From IMG/VR virus record IMGVR_UViG_3300035701_000106, positions 1-39,552 of that record: a stretch of DNA of 39,552 nt; one strand, given 5' to 3'. Source of the DNA: a virus. This document shows, in pieces, positions 1-8,126 of this stretch. The translations under genes and the position numbers were made by a program. The notes under the pieces are model-generated. The model searched no databases and was not told the DNA's origin. It saw only the letters and a program-made list of their open reading frames with translations. The first letter of the stretch is position 1. Each line of letters begins with the position of its first letter.

Positions 1-83
1 GAATAGATATATATTTCCGCGCCAAGCTTGGGGGCCTTCTCTACCCAGGCATCTGTTCCGTTCCATTCGTAAAGCTTTCCGTT
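1..83. repeat. Terminal direct repeat, left copy (identical to 39470-39552)
   Basis: The first 83 bases are identical to the last 83. The overlap lies inside the 126-bp array, so it may mark a circular assembly or a contig broken in a repeat. Collapsing it gives 39469 bp, keeps the long reading frame intact and leaves exactly seven blades. Confidence 0.9.
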
Positions 84-691
84 GGGGGCTGTTCCCCCGT
101 AGAGCTTCCCATTGTAGACGGCAAGAGCCCAAATGCGCGTCTCCGCGCCAAGCTTGGGGGCCTTCTCTACCCAGGCATCCGCCCCGTTCCATTCGTAAAG
201 CTTTCCGTTGGGATATGTTCCCCCGTAGAGCTTCCCGTTGTAGACGGCGAGAGAATAGATACGCGTCTCCGCGCCCAGTATCGGGGCCTTCTCTACCCAG
301 GCATCTGTTCCGTTCCATTCGTAAAGCTTTCCGTTGGGGGCTGTTCCCCCGTAGAGCTTCCCATTGTAGACGGCAAGAGAATAGATAATTAGTTCTGCGC
401 CCAGTATCGGGGCTTTCTCCACCCAGGCGTCCGCCCCGTTCCATTCGTAAAGCTTCCCGTTGGGGCCTGTTCCCCCGTAGAACTTCCCGTTGTAGACGGC
501 AAGAGAGTAAATGCTTGTTTCCGCGCCAAGCTTGGGGGCCTTCTCTACCCAGGCATCCGCCCCGTTCCATTCGTAAAGCTTTCCGTTGGGATATGTTCCC
601 CCGTAGAGCTTCCCATTGTAGACGGCAAGAGAATAGATATATATTTCCGCGCCCAGTATCGGGGCTTTCTCTGTCCAAATAATATTATCCG
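1..691 (-). repeat. Tandem 126-bp repeat array (propeller blades 1 to 6)
   Basis: Each unit is exactly 126 bp, or 42 codons. The blade tryptophan codon lies at 675-677, 549-551, 423-425, 297-299, 171-173 and 45-47. Units differ at few positions, mainly three spots: lysine or isoleucine before LGAE, the two residues before IYS, and the residues before PNGKLYEW. Such high DNA identity points to recent expansion or ongoing conversion between units. Confidence 0.95.
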
Positions 692-1784
692 CTATCGCGG
701 CCGGTTCGGAAATCGTTGTGGCCGAGGCTTCGTTTGAATAGCCAGAGAAAGAAGCTCCCTGCTTTGCCCGGACTTTATAGGTATAGGTATGCCCCTTCTC
801 AAGACCAGGGTCCCGGTAAAAATCTTGATTCGGCGCAAGGGTAATGATGAGCGCATATTCTCCGGCCCCTTCCTTCCGATAGACCTCATGACCAGCTTCC
901 TCTGAGGAATTGTCCTGGAAGATGAGTTCATTTATGGTGTCTGACCAGGGCGTAGCCACAAGGTTTGTCGGGTCGGAGATGGCCGCGAAGGTCCGGGCAT
1001 TGACCACGGCCGAATAGTTGGACATTCCGCTATCGTTATAAGCATAGATTCTGTAATAGCGGAGGGTGTTCGAGGAGAGGCCGGTTATCTGAAAGGACGT
1101 GACATTTGCCCCAAGGGTTTTGACCAGGGACCAACCGGTTGTCCCGTCCGCGCTTTCTTCGACCTTAAACCCCGTCTCATTATTTGAGTTGTCCTGAAAA
1201 CTGCCATTAATCTGAGATGTGCTGACGGCCGTGACCTGGGGATTCGACGGAGTAGCTGGAGGATCGGCCGTGAAAATATCAACCGCGTTCGAGCTGGAGC
1301 TTTGCGTCAGCGCATTATAGGCAACGACTCCGTAGGAATACCAGGTTGCCGGAGTCCGACCCGTGTCATTCCATTCGGTGACTGAGGCCCCAAGCGTTGC
1401 CGCCAAACCGCCGTCCCGATAGACCTTGACCCCGGAGGCGTTCCCGGTATTGTTTTGCCAGGCTAGATGAATCTCTGTGCTTGAAACACAAGAGCCGCCG
1501 AGATTGGAGGGGGGGATGAGGGGGGTCGTGGCTGAGGCAGCGCCAGAATCCGCCGATTCTCCGGGCGGCGGGTCATTGGTAGAACCTCGAATCACATAGC
1601 TATAATTTGTGCCGTCCTGACAAGTGGGGTCTAAATATGACGTAGCCGATCCGCCCAGTAGGACCAATTGGGCTCCATCTCTCCGTACTTCAATAGAATC
1701 GTAATTGTCTCCATTCGACCATTCGAGTGAAACAGAATTATAATTTGGATTACAACTTGTTATAGTAGGGGCCGCAAGCGCCAT
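1..1784 (-). CDS. Giant tail hub/fibre protein, N-terminal part (FN3 domains plus beta-propeller blades); runs off the window edge
   Basis: The frame opens with ATG at 1784, overlapping the stop of the upstream tail gene, and stays open to base 1. The same frame resumes at 39552 and ends at 37306. Joined across the 83-bp terminal overlap it gives 1315 residues. Residues 1 to about 365 form roughly four fibronectin type III-like units, recognisable from motifs such as YSYVIRG, YRIYAYNDSG and YTYKVRAKQG. From residue 370, 42-residue repeats begin (WVEKAPKLGAE, then LAVYNGKLYGG, then NGKLYEWNG), which look like blades of a kelch-like beta-propeller. FN3 domains in tail hub and fibre proteins commonly display binding surfaces, so receptor or glycan binding is my inference. 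Ordinary gene calling would miss this part because it has no stop inside the window. Confidence 0.85.
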   Translation of the reverse strand, partial: MALAAPTITSCNPNYNSVSLEWSNGDNYDSIEVRRDGAQLVLLGGSATSYLDPTCQDGTNYSYVIRGSTNDPPPGESADSGAASATTPLIPPSNLGGSCVSSTEIHLAWQNNTGNASGVKVYRDGGLAATLGASVTEWNDTGRTPATWYSYGVVAYNALTQSSSSNAVDIFTADPPATPSNPQVTAVSTSQINGSFQDNSNNETGFKVEESADGTTGWSLVKTLGANVTSFQITGLSSNTLRYYRIYAYNDSGMSNYSAVVNARTFAAISDPTNLVATPWSDTINELIFQDNSSEEAGHEVYRKEGAGEYALIITLAPNQDFYRDPGLEKGHTYTYKVRAKQGASFSGYSNEASATTISEPAAIADNIIWTEKAPILGAEIYIYSLAVYNGKLYGGTYPNGKLYEWNGADAWVEKAPKLGAETSIYSLAVYNGKFYGGTGPNGKLYEWNGADAWVEKAPILGAELIIYSLAVYNGKLYGGTAPNGKLYEWNGTDAWVEKAPILGAETRIYSLAVYNGKLYGGTYPNGKLYEWNGADAWVEKAPKLGAETRIWALAVYNGKLYGGTAPNGKLYEWNGTDAWVEKAPKLGAEIYIY

Positions 1785-2881
1785 TACACAAACTCCTGGA
1801 AGTTCGCCGTCCAGGACCAGTTATTAATGTGATTGCGGACGGGCCTGACCATCTCCGTGAGGTTCACGAGGTAGGAGGTCGTGTTCGGCGCCGTTGAGTC
1901 AAAACAAACGATGAGGGCTTTATGAAGGCCGCACTCATTGAGAAGCGCCTTGACCTCCACGGCCTCAGCGTCGCTGAGCCCGCTATAGGGCAGCGACCAA
2001 CCGTCAAGCGGAGGCTTCTCCTGGCCGTAGAGGTTCCGGCTGTCGGTAGTGGTGAGATCGCTCACGTCGTCCGGCCCTTCCTCGCCGCCGACCCAGAAGT
2101 TCCTGGCCGGTTCAAAATACTTGGCCAGGGAAATTGTCGAGACCTGGATATAGGAGCTTGTGTTTGCCGGGTCTTCAACGCTCACCCGGAAATAACGCTT
2201 TGTCCTTGAGGCGGATAGGAATTTATAAATCGAGCCGGAGGCCCAAGCGATTACGTCTGTCGTGAGGTTCGTCGTGAAGGCCGTATCATCCGCGCCATAG
2301 AGCTTGATCGTGGCCGCCGATGAGATATTGTGCCCCAGGAGGCCGATGAAATTCGCCTCGCAGGGCACCAAGAGATCAATGTCAATATAGGCTTTCGGGT
2401 AGTGGATTCGGCGGTTGTCCGAAGTGTAAGTTGCCGCCCCGGTGTCATTGGCCGCATCGCTGTAGCCGCAGAGATCGGAAATGTCCGTGGCCTTGTGCGT
2501 CCCGTTAAACCATCGAAGCGTAAAGTTTCCGCTTGCCGCTATCGTAAATTTGGCCGTGGATTCAGAATAGGTCACCGTATAGGTCAGATCTCCGGCCACA
2601 TCGAGTTGTGTTTTTATCTCCGTGGCCAGGGATGCTCCGTTATAGGAGCCCACGGTCAGAGTAGCCGTGAGTTCCGCCCCGCCCTCATCGAAGTCTATGT
2701 ATTTATTATTTGCGGTCACCACAAAAAGCCCGTTGCCGCTCCCCGTCCCATAGCGCGTCCGCCAGAAATAGGACAAGGAATCTATCTGGGTATCCTCAGC
2801 CGGGTTCTGGGGGTGTTCGCAACAATGGTCTATGATGACCCCGCCGCGCCAACGATTGAGATAGATAAATCTTGTCGGCAT
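1784..2881 (-). CDS. Distal tail-like structural protein
   Basis: This 365-residue protein lies between the tape measure and the hub, where siphoviruses usually encode the distal tail (Dit) or an adaptor. Residues about 55-135 hold a motif common in virion proteins: YIDFDEGG, then a valine and threonine-rich strand, then SYNGASLATEIKTQLD and a YTVTYSESTAKFTI strand pair. The middle is a beta-sandwich-like region with KLYGADDTAF and a KRYFRVSVED strand, followed by an acidic, glycine-rich linker. The stop overlaps the start codon of the hub gene, so translation is probably coupled. The Dit role is inferred from position; the virion-structural call is firmer. Confidence 0.7.
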   Translation of the reverse strand: MPTRFIYLNRWRGGVIIDHCCEHPQNPAEDTQIDSLSYFWRTRYGTGSGNGLFVVTANNKYIDFDEGGAELTATLTVGSYNGASLATEIKTQLDVAGDLTYTVTYSESTAKFTIAASGNFTLRWFNGTHKATDISDLCGYSDAANDTGAATYTSDNRRIHYPKAYIDIDLLVPCEANFIGLLGHNISSAATIKLYGADDTAFTTNLTTDVIAWASGSIYKFLSASRTKRYFRVSVEDPANTSSYIQVSTISLAKYFEPARNFWVGGEEGPDDVSDLTTTDSRNLYGQEKPPLDGWSLPYSGLSDAEAVEVKALLNECGLHKALIVCFDSTAPNTTSYLVNLTEMVRPVRNHINNWSWTANFQEFV

Positions 2882-2882
2882 T

Positions 2883-5009
2883 TTAGCTCACTATTGCGGA
2901 GGGGATTTTGAATCGGTGGAGATCGGCTTGGCGCGTCACCACCTTGATGATCCGCTGGTCAATTTTCTGACCATCAAGATAAATAGGAACCGTGAGATAT
3001 ATATTATCCCCGCCGCGCTTTGCAACGACCGCTTCAATTCTTTTCATGAGCGGCTCGACAGGAAGAGCAGCTTCTAGGCCGCGATCCCCCACCTCATATC
3101 GACCACCAGCCAATAGAGTAGGCCGGTCGAACATCGCGCCCTTGGCCAGGGGGATGGCCTGGGATTTGATGAGGGCAATTTGAGCAAGTCCCATTGCCCC
3201 GACCAGCGCTGCCATAATAAAATTCATGGGCGGTAAAAGGGTTAAAGCCTTACTGACAGCTTCAGCCGTATTGATGATGGCCGCCACTATAGCTACGGCC
3301 TTTTGTTTTTCGGCCGCCTCTTTCTGGAGTTTCTTTTTCTTAGCCTCATAATCCTTTTCGGCAAGCTCCTTGGCATCCTTATATTCTTTGTCGAGTGCGG
3401 CAAGGGCCGTCTGTTTTTCGGCCTCGCTCATCATGGAATCTTCAATATCCTTTTTCCGTCTCTCATATTCGGCGTCCATCGCCTCCTGCTTCTTCTTGCT
3501 CTCCTCATCCAGCTTTGCCGTTTGATTAGCATAATAATTGCTATAGGCGGATTGAATAAGCCCAAGAGCTTGTTGCGAAAAGGCGACAATGGCCTCGATT
3601 GAATCCTTATTTTTCTTTACCCAAACACTCAAGGCTGAAGCCGACTTAACATAAGCCTGGGCCACCACAAACGGAGTCTTGGCAAAAACATCATTTAGGC
3701 TTCGGGCTGCCGGGACAAGTTCATCCGTCAATACCGCTGCCGCTTTTTTTGCGGGCGCGGGAATACCCTTGAGATAAGTTTCAAGGTCCTTGATCTTTTT
3801 ATTCAGGGCTTCGATAGCACCAGGCGTTTTTTCTTTCGTGTCAGCCGTGAGCCGCGCTAAAGCTAGTCGGGTATTATCAAGTTCTGTTTGAACATCCGTA
3901 CGGAGTCTGACTCCGAATTGTTTAGCCCATTCATCGGTAGTTTTAAAAGCTAAGCCGCCTTCCTTTGTCCCTTTAGCTAAATCCACAAGAAATTTAAGGA
4001 TCGGCGTTCCGCTTAAATCCTTGCCGGACTTGGCTAGATCAATAAAATATTTATTATATTTCTCGGCCCATTCTTGACCCGCTGCCCAGGACCTGTTTAA
4101 TTCGCGTTGTTCATCGGCCAGATTGTGGAGGTGGTCACTTACAAGTTTTATCGCGAGGCCCAAAGGCGGCCAAGTCCACATGGCTTTCTTGCCGACTTCA
4201 ACGAGAACATTTACGGCCTTCCCCGCCTCCCCGCCGTCTTTTGCGAAATGCTGAAGTATTAGACTCGCATCCTCCATCACTTTTTTGAGCTGTGCGTTTT
4301 CTATGATTGCCTTGCCAACGGCTTCCTTAAATTCTTCGAGATTGTTTTTGAGTTGTGCAGTCGCCCCGGCGAAAGTTCCCGTTGCGTCCGTCGCCCGCTT
4401 ATAAAAACTCTCCAGTTTTTCAAGAAGCTCAGCGCGCTTTTCTTCGGCTGTCCCCGTCTCCTTGACCTTAATCCCATAGCGGCTAAGGGCGACGTAGTTC
4501 CCCTCCATCGCCTTGGTCACCATCATAGCGGCCGATTGGAGGTCTATTCCCAGGACACTTGATAAACCGATGGCCCCCCGTGTGGCCCGGTCTATTCCAT
4601 CGCGGTCAAGACTAGTGAGTTGAATAAGCAAGGTCTGAGCGCTCTTGATCGCCTCATCGTTATAGATTGTGCTTTTTTGGAGAGACTTGGCATACTCAAT
4701 AAAATGCTTTGAATTGGTATCGGCTTCCCGGCCGGTAGCTCCCAGGGCGGATTTAAGGGCGGCATCAACCTTCTCAGCCTCTATGGCCGCCGTTATCGAG
4801 CCTTTTATAAAATCAGTAAATTCATGAAGTGCCTTTCCGGCTATGGCCGTGACAGCTACTCCGGCAAAAATCTGCTTCCACAGACCATCAAAGGGAGACT
4901 TCGCTTTCTCCGCCGAAGTGCCCATGTCCTTGAGCTTATTATCAAGGTTTTTGGCGGACTGCTCGGCCTTCGCGCTGTCAAAAGCAACGGATATGTTTAT
5001 GTCAGCCAT
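2883..5009 (-). CDS. Tail tape measure protein
   Basis: This 708-residue protein would span the lumen of a long tail, measure its length and pass into the host envelope during DNA injection. It is largely helical. It has a hydrophobic segment near residues 50-75, charged coiled-coil stretches (about residues 500-565, rich in lysine and glutamate) and a hydrophobic helix pair near 575-620. The C-terminus carries YEVGDRGLEAALPVEPL, a pattern typical of tape measure ends. It follows the frameshifted tail chaperone genes, the classic order. By the usual 0.15 nm per residue the tail would be around 105 nm, which is an estimate from length only. Confidence 0.93.
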   Translation of the reverse strand: MADINISVAFDSAKAEQSAKNLDNKLKDMGTSAEKAKSPFDGLWKQIFAGVAVTAIAGKALHEFTDFIKGSITAAIEAEKVDAALKSALGATGREADTNSKHFIEYAKSLQKSTIYNDEAIKSAQTLLIQLTSLDRDGIDRATRGAIGLSSVLGIDLQSAAMMVTKAMEGNYVALSRYGIKVKETGTAEEKRAELLEKLESFYKRATDATGTFAGATAQLKNNLEEFKEAVGKAIIENAQLKKVMEDASLILQHFAKDGGEAGKAVNVLVEVGKKAMWTWPPLGLAIKLVSDHLHNLADEQRELNRSWAAGQEWAEKYNKYFIDLAKSGKDLSGTPILKFLVDLAKGTKEGGLAFKTTDEWAKQFGVRLRTDVQTELDNTRLALARLTADTKEKTPGAIEALNKKIKDLETYLKGIPAPAKKAAAVLTDELVPAARSLNDVFAKTPFVVAQAYVKSASALSVWVKKNKDSIEAIVAFSQQALGLIQSAYSNYYANQTAKLDEESKKKQEAMDAEYERRKKDIEDSMMSEAEKQTALAALDKEYKDAKELAEKDYEAKKKKLQKEAAEKQKAVAIVAAIINTAEAVSKALTLLPPMNFIMAALVGAMGLAQIALIKSQAIPLAKGAMFDRPTLLAGGRYEVGDRGLEAALPVEPLMKRIEAVVAKRGGDNIYLTVPIYLDGQKIDQRIIKVVTRQADLHRFKIPSAIVS

Positions 5010-5010
5010 T

Positions 5011-5319
5011 TCAGTTCAACTCCGCCTGCATTTTCCGAGCCTGCTTTTCATCCATCCTGAGCATGACCGGGTGAATCCTGGTGAGTTTCAAGATCATCAT
5101 CCTCATCCCTGATTCATTAAGCCCCAACTCCTTGAGCAGAAACGGCATGAGCCCGTAGTCTCTAACAAAGCCCGTGCTATTTTCCTGATACCAGTTCCAC
5201 ACAAAAGCATCTCCACCTTCGAGCGGCGGCGGATTCTGTGAGGGGTGGCTTCCCCGCCCTATCTCGCCCGGATCCGCCACGTCGCTCCAGTCCTCCCACC
5301 AGGCGAGAAAGGCGTCTAT
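5011..5319 (-). CDS. Tail assembly chaperone frameshift extension (gpT-like part of gpGT)
   Basis: This open frame has no convincing start of its own. It begins in the -1 frame at the A-run ending the upstream chaperone gene. A -1 slip on A AAA AAA would add 102 residues (starting IDAFLAWWEDW) to the 129-residue upstream protein, giving a 231-residue fusion. In lambda the equivalent gpGT fusion recruits the tape measure and tube subunits during tail assembly and is not kept in the virion. The residue content here (FVWNWYQENSTGFVRDYG, then a helical basic end) fits such an extension. A GTG at 5280 exists but lacks a clear ribosome binding site. The stop is one base before the tape measure ATG. 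Confidence 0.85.
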   Translation of the reverse strand: MDAFLAWWEDWSDVADPGEIGRGSHPSQNPPPLEGGDAFVWNWYQENSTGFVRDYGLMPFLLKELGLNESGMRMMILKLTRIHPVMLRMDEKQARKMQAELN

Positions 5320-5337
5320 TTTTTTAGGAAGTTCTCC
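5262..5337 (-). promoter_or_regulatory. Programmed -1 ribosomal frameshift signal
   Basis: The slippery heptamer A AAA AAA (5325-5319) is in the zero frame and is followed at once by the stop TAG (5318-5316). A GGAG motif (5337-5334) sits eight bases upstream, where a Shine-Dalgarno-like stimulator is known to act in dnaX. About ten bases downstream a 7-bp stem, TCTCGCC with GGCGAGA (5308-5302 with 5268-5262), could form around a 33-base loop. All three parts of a bacterial frameshift cassette are visible. Confidence 0.85.
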
Positions 5338-5705
5338 AGGTTCCGGCCATAGACCAAAAGTTCAAGGCCGAGAAGCACATCGGGTTCATATGTCGTAGAG
5401 TTCTCGGATTTCTCAATGACCTCCCCGAGCAGAGGGGCCAGATACACGGCCTTATTCTCCGGCGTGAGCTCCAGGGGCTTCCCTTCGATGCATACGTCCC
5501 ACTCCTCTATGACGTCCATCACGGAGTCAATGATGATTTTGGAAAGCCGCAATTGCTTAGGGTCGGGATTCAATGTGGAGTCCAGGGGGGCTAGGCCGGA
5601 AATAGGCCGCATCCGCAGCTTGACCTCCGGCGGGTTCAGAATTGTGGTCTTCAGCCGGTATGTCAGCCAGTCCGAGAGACCAATCAGTTTTTTTATGTCA
5701 GCCAT
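5316..5705 (-). CDS. Tail assembly chaperone (gpG-like)
   Basis: This 129-residue protein sits between tail tube and tape measure, the standard place for the shorter tail chaperone. It begins MADIKKLIGLSDWL, is mixed alpha/beta, and ends LENFLKK, whose two lysine codons are the slippery site. In lambda-like tails the short form is made in large excess over the frameshifted form and both coat the tape measure before tube polymerisation. I recognise the family by position and by the frameshift rather than by strong sequence motifs. Confidence 0.85.
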   Translation of the reverse strand: MADIKKLIGLSDWLTYRLKTTILNPPEVKLRMRPISGLAPLDSTLNPDPKQLRLSKIIIDSVMDVIEEWDVCIEGKPLELTPENKAVYLAPLLGEVIEKSENSTTYEPDVLLGLELLVYGRNLENFLKK

Positions 5706-5716
5706 GAGTCTCCTTA

Positions 5717-6775
5717 TCAGGCCAGGTAGTCCGTGCTGGCCATGTTCTCTATCACGACATAGGGGGTCGTTTGATTCATCCCGCCTGGGGCCGCAGCCGA
5801 CGTCTCGGCTACTAGCGTCAATTCGCTATGGATGATCTGATCCACAACGTTCTTGGGATCGGTGATGATGAGCCGGGGGAAAAAGAGCCTGAAACAGTAA
5901 TAATGATCGTTAGTCTCGATGAAATTGCCGGTGAATGTGAAGAGTGCCTTTTGCGGAGTCCCCGCCAGCATGGTGGCCAGGTAGGCGGCTTCAGTTGAAG
6001 TCATTCTGGGAAAACCGAGCTTGATGCCGATCTTGGAAAAACCGTTTTCAATCGGCTCGACAATGCTGTCAGCCCCCGCACAGAGTACGGAATCCAGGGG
6101 ACGCTCATAATCGACGGTAAAACTATTGAGAGTAAGCGGATTCTCGGCGGCAACGCCGCCACTATCGAAGGCGTTCATCTTGTACGTCATCCCGCTGAAT
6201 TTCAGGCGGTTGGAGCGGTCCACATAGGTCAGGGCGCCCATCTGCGTGTCGGTGTTCACGACTCCCGTGATGATCTTATTGCCCCGGAGTTTCAGGACGG
6301 ACTTGATCTTGCCGTGATCCCCCACCGTCAAGGACCAACTCGTTGGCTTCGCACTCGGACAGACATGGATAATGTTCGGCATTTCGGTCGCCACCGTAGC
6401 AAAGAGCCCGACCGTGTTTGTTTTCCACGTGAATGTATGAAGATGACTCGTAGCGCCCCCGGCATCGGGTGTCCCAGCCGTCCCGAAAAGCAGCGCGATC
6501 AGAGTCCCGAGCGGGCCGGGGTCATGGAGCATATCGCACTCGATGCTGAAATCGGCTGCCTTATAGGGGCCGAAGTCTCCGCCCTTGGGGATCGGACCCT
6601 GGTCGTGATCGAGTCGCGGCGCGTATTCAATTGCGCCGGCATCGAAGCCCTTGAGCCCACCAATGGGCAATACGAGGCCAAAGCCATCCCCCAGGGCAGC
6701 TTCCGTTCCCCAGGGTGTGGTTTTCTTTGCCCCAATTGCGTAATCCCTTCCTTGAGCCGTATTTGGAGTAGTCAT
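5717..6775 (-). CDS. Major tail tube protein
   Basis: This 352-residue protein precedes the tail chaperones and has the feel of a siphovirus tube protein: an N-terminal arm (GRDYAIGAKKTTPWGTEAA), long beta strands and a SFTVDYERPLDSVLCAG strand typical of duplicated tube folds. It would polymerise into hexameric rings around the tape measure and dock on the tail terminator. Its larger than minimal size suggests an added surface domain, perhaps around residues 150-250. Its ATG overlaps the stop of the upstream small gene by four bases (ATGA). Confidence 0.85.
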   Translation of the reverse strand: MTTPNTAQGRDYAIGAKKTTPWGTEAALGDGFGLVLPIGGLKGFDAGAIEYAPRLDHDQGPIPKGGDFGPYKAADFSIECDMLHDPGPLGTLIALLFGTAGTPDAGGATSHLHTFTWKTNTVGLFATVATEMPNIIHVCPSAKPTSWSLTVGDHGKIKSVLKLRGNKIITGVVNTDTQMGALTYVDRSNRLKFSGMTYKMNAFDSGGVAAENPLTLNSFTVDYERPLDSVLCAGADSIVEPIENGFSKIGIKLGFPRMTSTEAAYLATMLAGTPQKALFTFTGNFIETNDHYYCFRLFFPRLIITDPKNVVDQIIHSELTLVAETSAAAPGGMNQTTPYVVIENMASTDYLA

Positions 6776-6957
6776 GTGTCACCTTCTTTGCGGGGTTTCT
6801 TCGCGGTCTGGATAAGCTCAGCGCTTCCGCTTCTCACCCATTCAGTCAAAACCGCAGCCGGGAAATCGCCCGCTTCGTAGATTTGATTTGTTTCAAGCCG
6901 CCGACCATTCCGAGCTTCACACCCGGCGCCGAGCCAGCGGAATTGCTGTTTGTCCAT
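6772..6957 (-). CDS. Small protein between tail terminator and tail tube
   Basis: This 61-residue ORF starts at ATG 6957 with a strong AGGAGGT site about seven bases upstream and ends in an ATGA overlap with the tail tube gene. It contains FRWLGAGCEARNGRRLETNQIYEAGDF, like the short SH3-type proteins often found among phage joining genes, but I cannot assign a function. Its strong ribosome site and coupling argue that it is translated. Confidence 0.7.
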   Translation of the reverse strand: MDKQQFRWLGAGCEARNGRRLETNQIYEAGDFPAAVLTEWVRSGSAELIQTAKKPRKEGDT

Positions 6958-6968
6958 ATATTGACCTC

Positions 6969-7427
6969 CTATAGAGTCTTTAAATAATTCGTCTCAAAAA
7001 CTAACTTTGAGACGATATAATCATGCACGTGTTTTTGGGTGGACGCTTCCCTGTTCATTTGCAAAATCGGGTTGCTGGCTAAGGTCGCTATAGTTGCCGA
7101 CTTGAGAAGATCGGCTTCAATCGTTTCTCGGTCATTGAGGCTTGTTTTCCAGACCGCCCGCGGCTTCCTCAGAGCTTTGTAGGCTATCCAGATTGATATC
7201 TCCTCTGTCCCCTCAGCCCCCGCATTTCCCGCGAAATACTCGGCCTTGAGTTGGGCCGATTCGATCCTGAAAGCCTTGTCTATGATCGAATCCGGGACCG
7301 CCTCAAAATCAAAAACTTCCTCAGTGACATGGAAGCCGAGCGCGATTAACCGCGTCTCAATGGCCACAATGATATCAGTTAAGGCGCCCGCTCCAGAACC
7401 GCTATTATAAAAAACAGGAATACTCAT
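6969..7427 (-). CDS. Tail terminator-like / tail completion protein
   Basis: This 152-residue protein lies between the head-tail connector and the tube, where tail terminators (lambda gpU type) are encoded. It begins with a helix (TDIIVAIETRLIALGFHV), followed by strands (EEISIWIAYKALRK) and a C-terminal helix-strand element. Such proteins cap the tail tube and join it to the head. The call rests on order and general alpha/beta layout. Confidence 0.65.
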   Translation of the reverse strand: MSIPVFYNSGSGAGALTDIIVAIETRLIALGFHVTEEVFDFEAVPDSIIDKAFRIESAQLKAEYFAGNAGAEGTEEISIWIAYKALRKPRAVWKTSLNDRETIEADLLKSATIATLASNPILQMNREASTQKHVHDYIVSKLVFETNYLKTL

Positions 7428-7430
7428 GTA

Positions 7431-8126
7431 CTATCTCAATAAATCAATCTGGCCTAAGCCCTCTTCTTCGTCCGTGTCAATCGCCCCACTCTCGTCTTCG
7501 TCGTATTTGATAATGAGCTTTGCGAATGCAGCCTCGAAAGCCTCATGGTATTTCTGATATTTATTCCACCAGATATCTTCCGAGGCCTTTGAGAAGTCGA
7601 AGCAGATCATTTCGAGCGTCCTGAGAATGACCAATTCCCGGACCTGATTACCGTCAATGAGCATATGCGGCCGACGACCCTTGTCCTTGATGGCCCGCGC
7701 CACCTGCCTGAACGCCTCAAGAATCTGAGTAGAATAATTCGTCTCCGTGCTCCAAATTTGGTCTGCTAGGAGCGGAGCATAGGCCTTAAGGTCGGTGTCG
7801 GTAACATTACACTTGAGGGCATTAAGGACACAATCAAAGAAAAAAACAGCCCGGTATTTGACGGATGAAACGGTGTATTCGATCTCAATCAGGGCGTTCT
7901 CCCAGAGAGTATCGAGCTTCGCGAGTGCGAGCGTATAGGTCATGGTCCCGGTAGTGCCGTTTACGGTCATCGCGGTTGAAGCCAAAATCTCATCGCCGTC
8001 CGAGTCCTTTATGACGATGGTCGCGCTTGACGGCTTGAGCTGGACGCCGGCGGAATAGACCTTGATCTCAATGGGATAGTCATATCCCTCTACTGCCTGG
8101 TCATCCGTTAAAACTTCTACATTCAT
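7431..8126 (-). CDS. Head-tail connector protein with N-terminal Ig-like domain and an EF-hand-like loop
   Basis: The 231-residue product has two parts. Residues 1 to about 105 are beta-rich and Ig-like (YPIEIKVYSAG, ATIVIKDSDGD). Residues 110-205 are helical, with AYAPLLADQIW and FRQVARAIKDKGRRPHMLIDG, resembling gp6-type connectors that sit under the portal. Near the C-terminus the stretch DEDESGAIDTDE matches a 12-position EF-hand calcium loop, with acidic residues at 1, 3, 9 and 12 and glycine at 6. Calcium binding is inference. It overlaps the upstream gene by ATGA. Confidence 0.72.
   Translation of the reverse strand: MNVEVLTDDQAVEGYDYPIEIKVYSAGVQLKPSSATIVIKDSDGDEILASTAMTVNGTTGTMTYTLALAKLDTLWENALIEIEYTVSSVKYRAVFFFDCVLNALKCNVTDTDLKAYAPLLADQIWSTETNYSTQILEAFRQVARAIKDKGRRPHMLIDGNQVRELVILRTLEMICFDFSKASEDIWWNKYQKYHEAFEAAFAKLIIKYDEDESGAIDTDEEEGLGQIDLLR

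Noticed and set aside
1-691. CRISPR array
   Set aside because: The repeats are 126 bp, contiguous, without spacers and protein-coding.
1-691. Diversity-generating retroelement variable region
   Set aside because: No reverse transcriptase or template repeat is present, and the variation is not limited to adenine positions.
3303-3602. Plus-strand hydrophobic ORF inside the tape measure gene
   Set aside because: It is the antisense of a lysine- and glutamate-rich coiled coil, which gives false phenylalanine- and leucine-rich frames.
5011-5280. 89-residue ORF as an independently started gene
   Set aside because: GTG 5280 has no clear ribosome site, and the open frame extends upstream to the slippery A-run. 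It is better explained as the frameshift extension.
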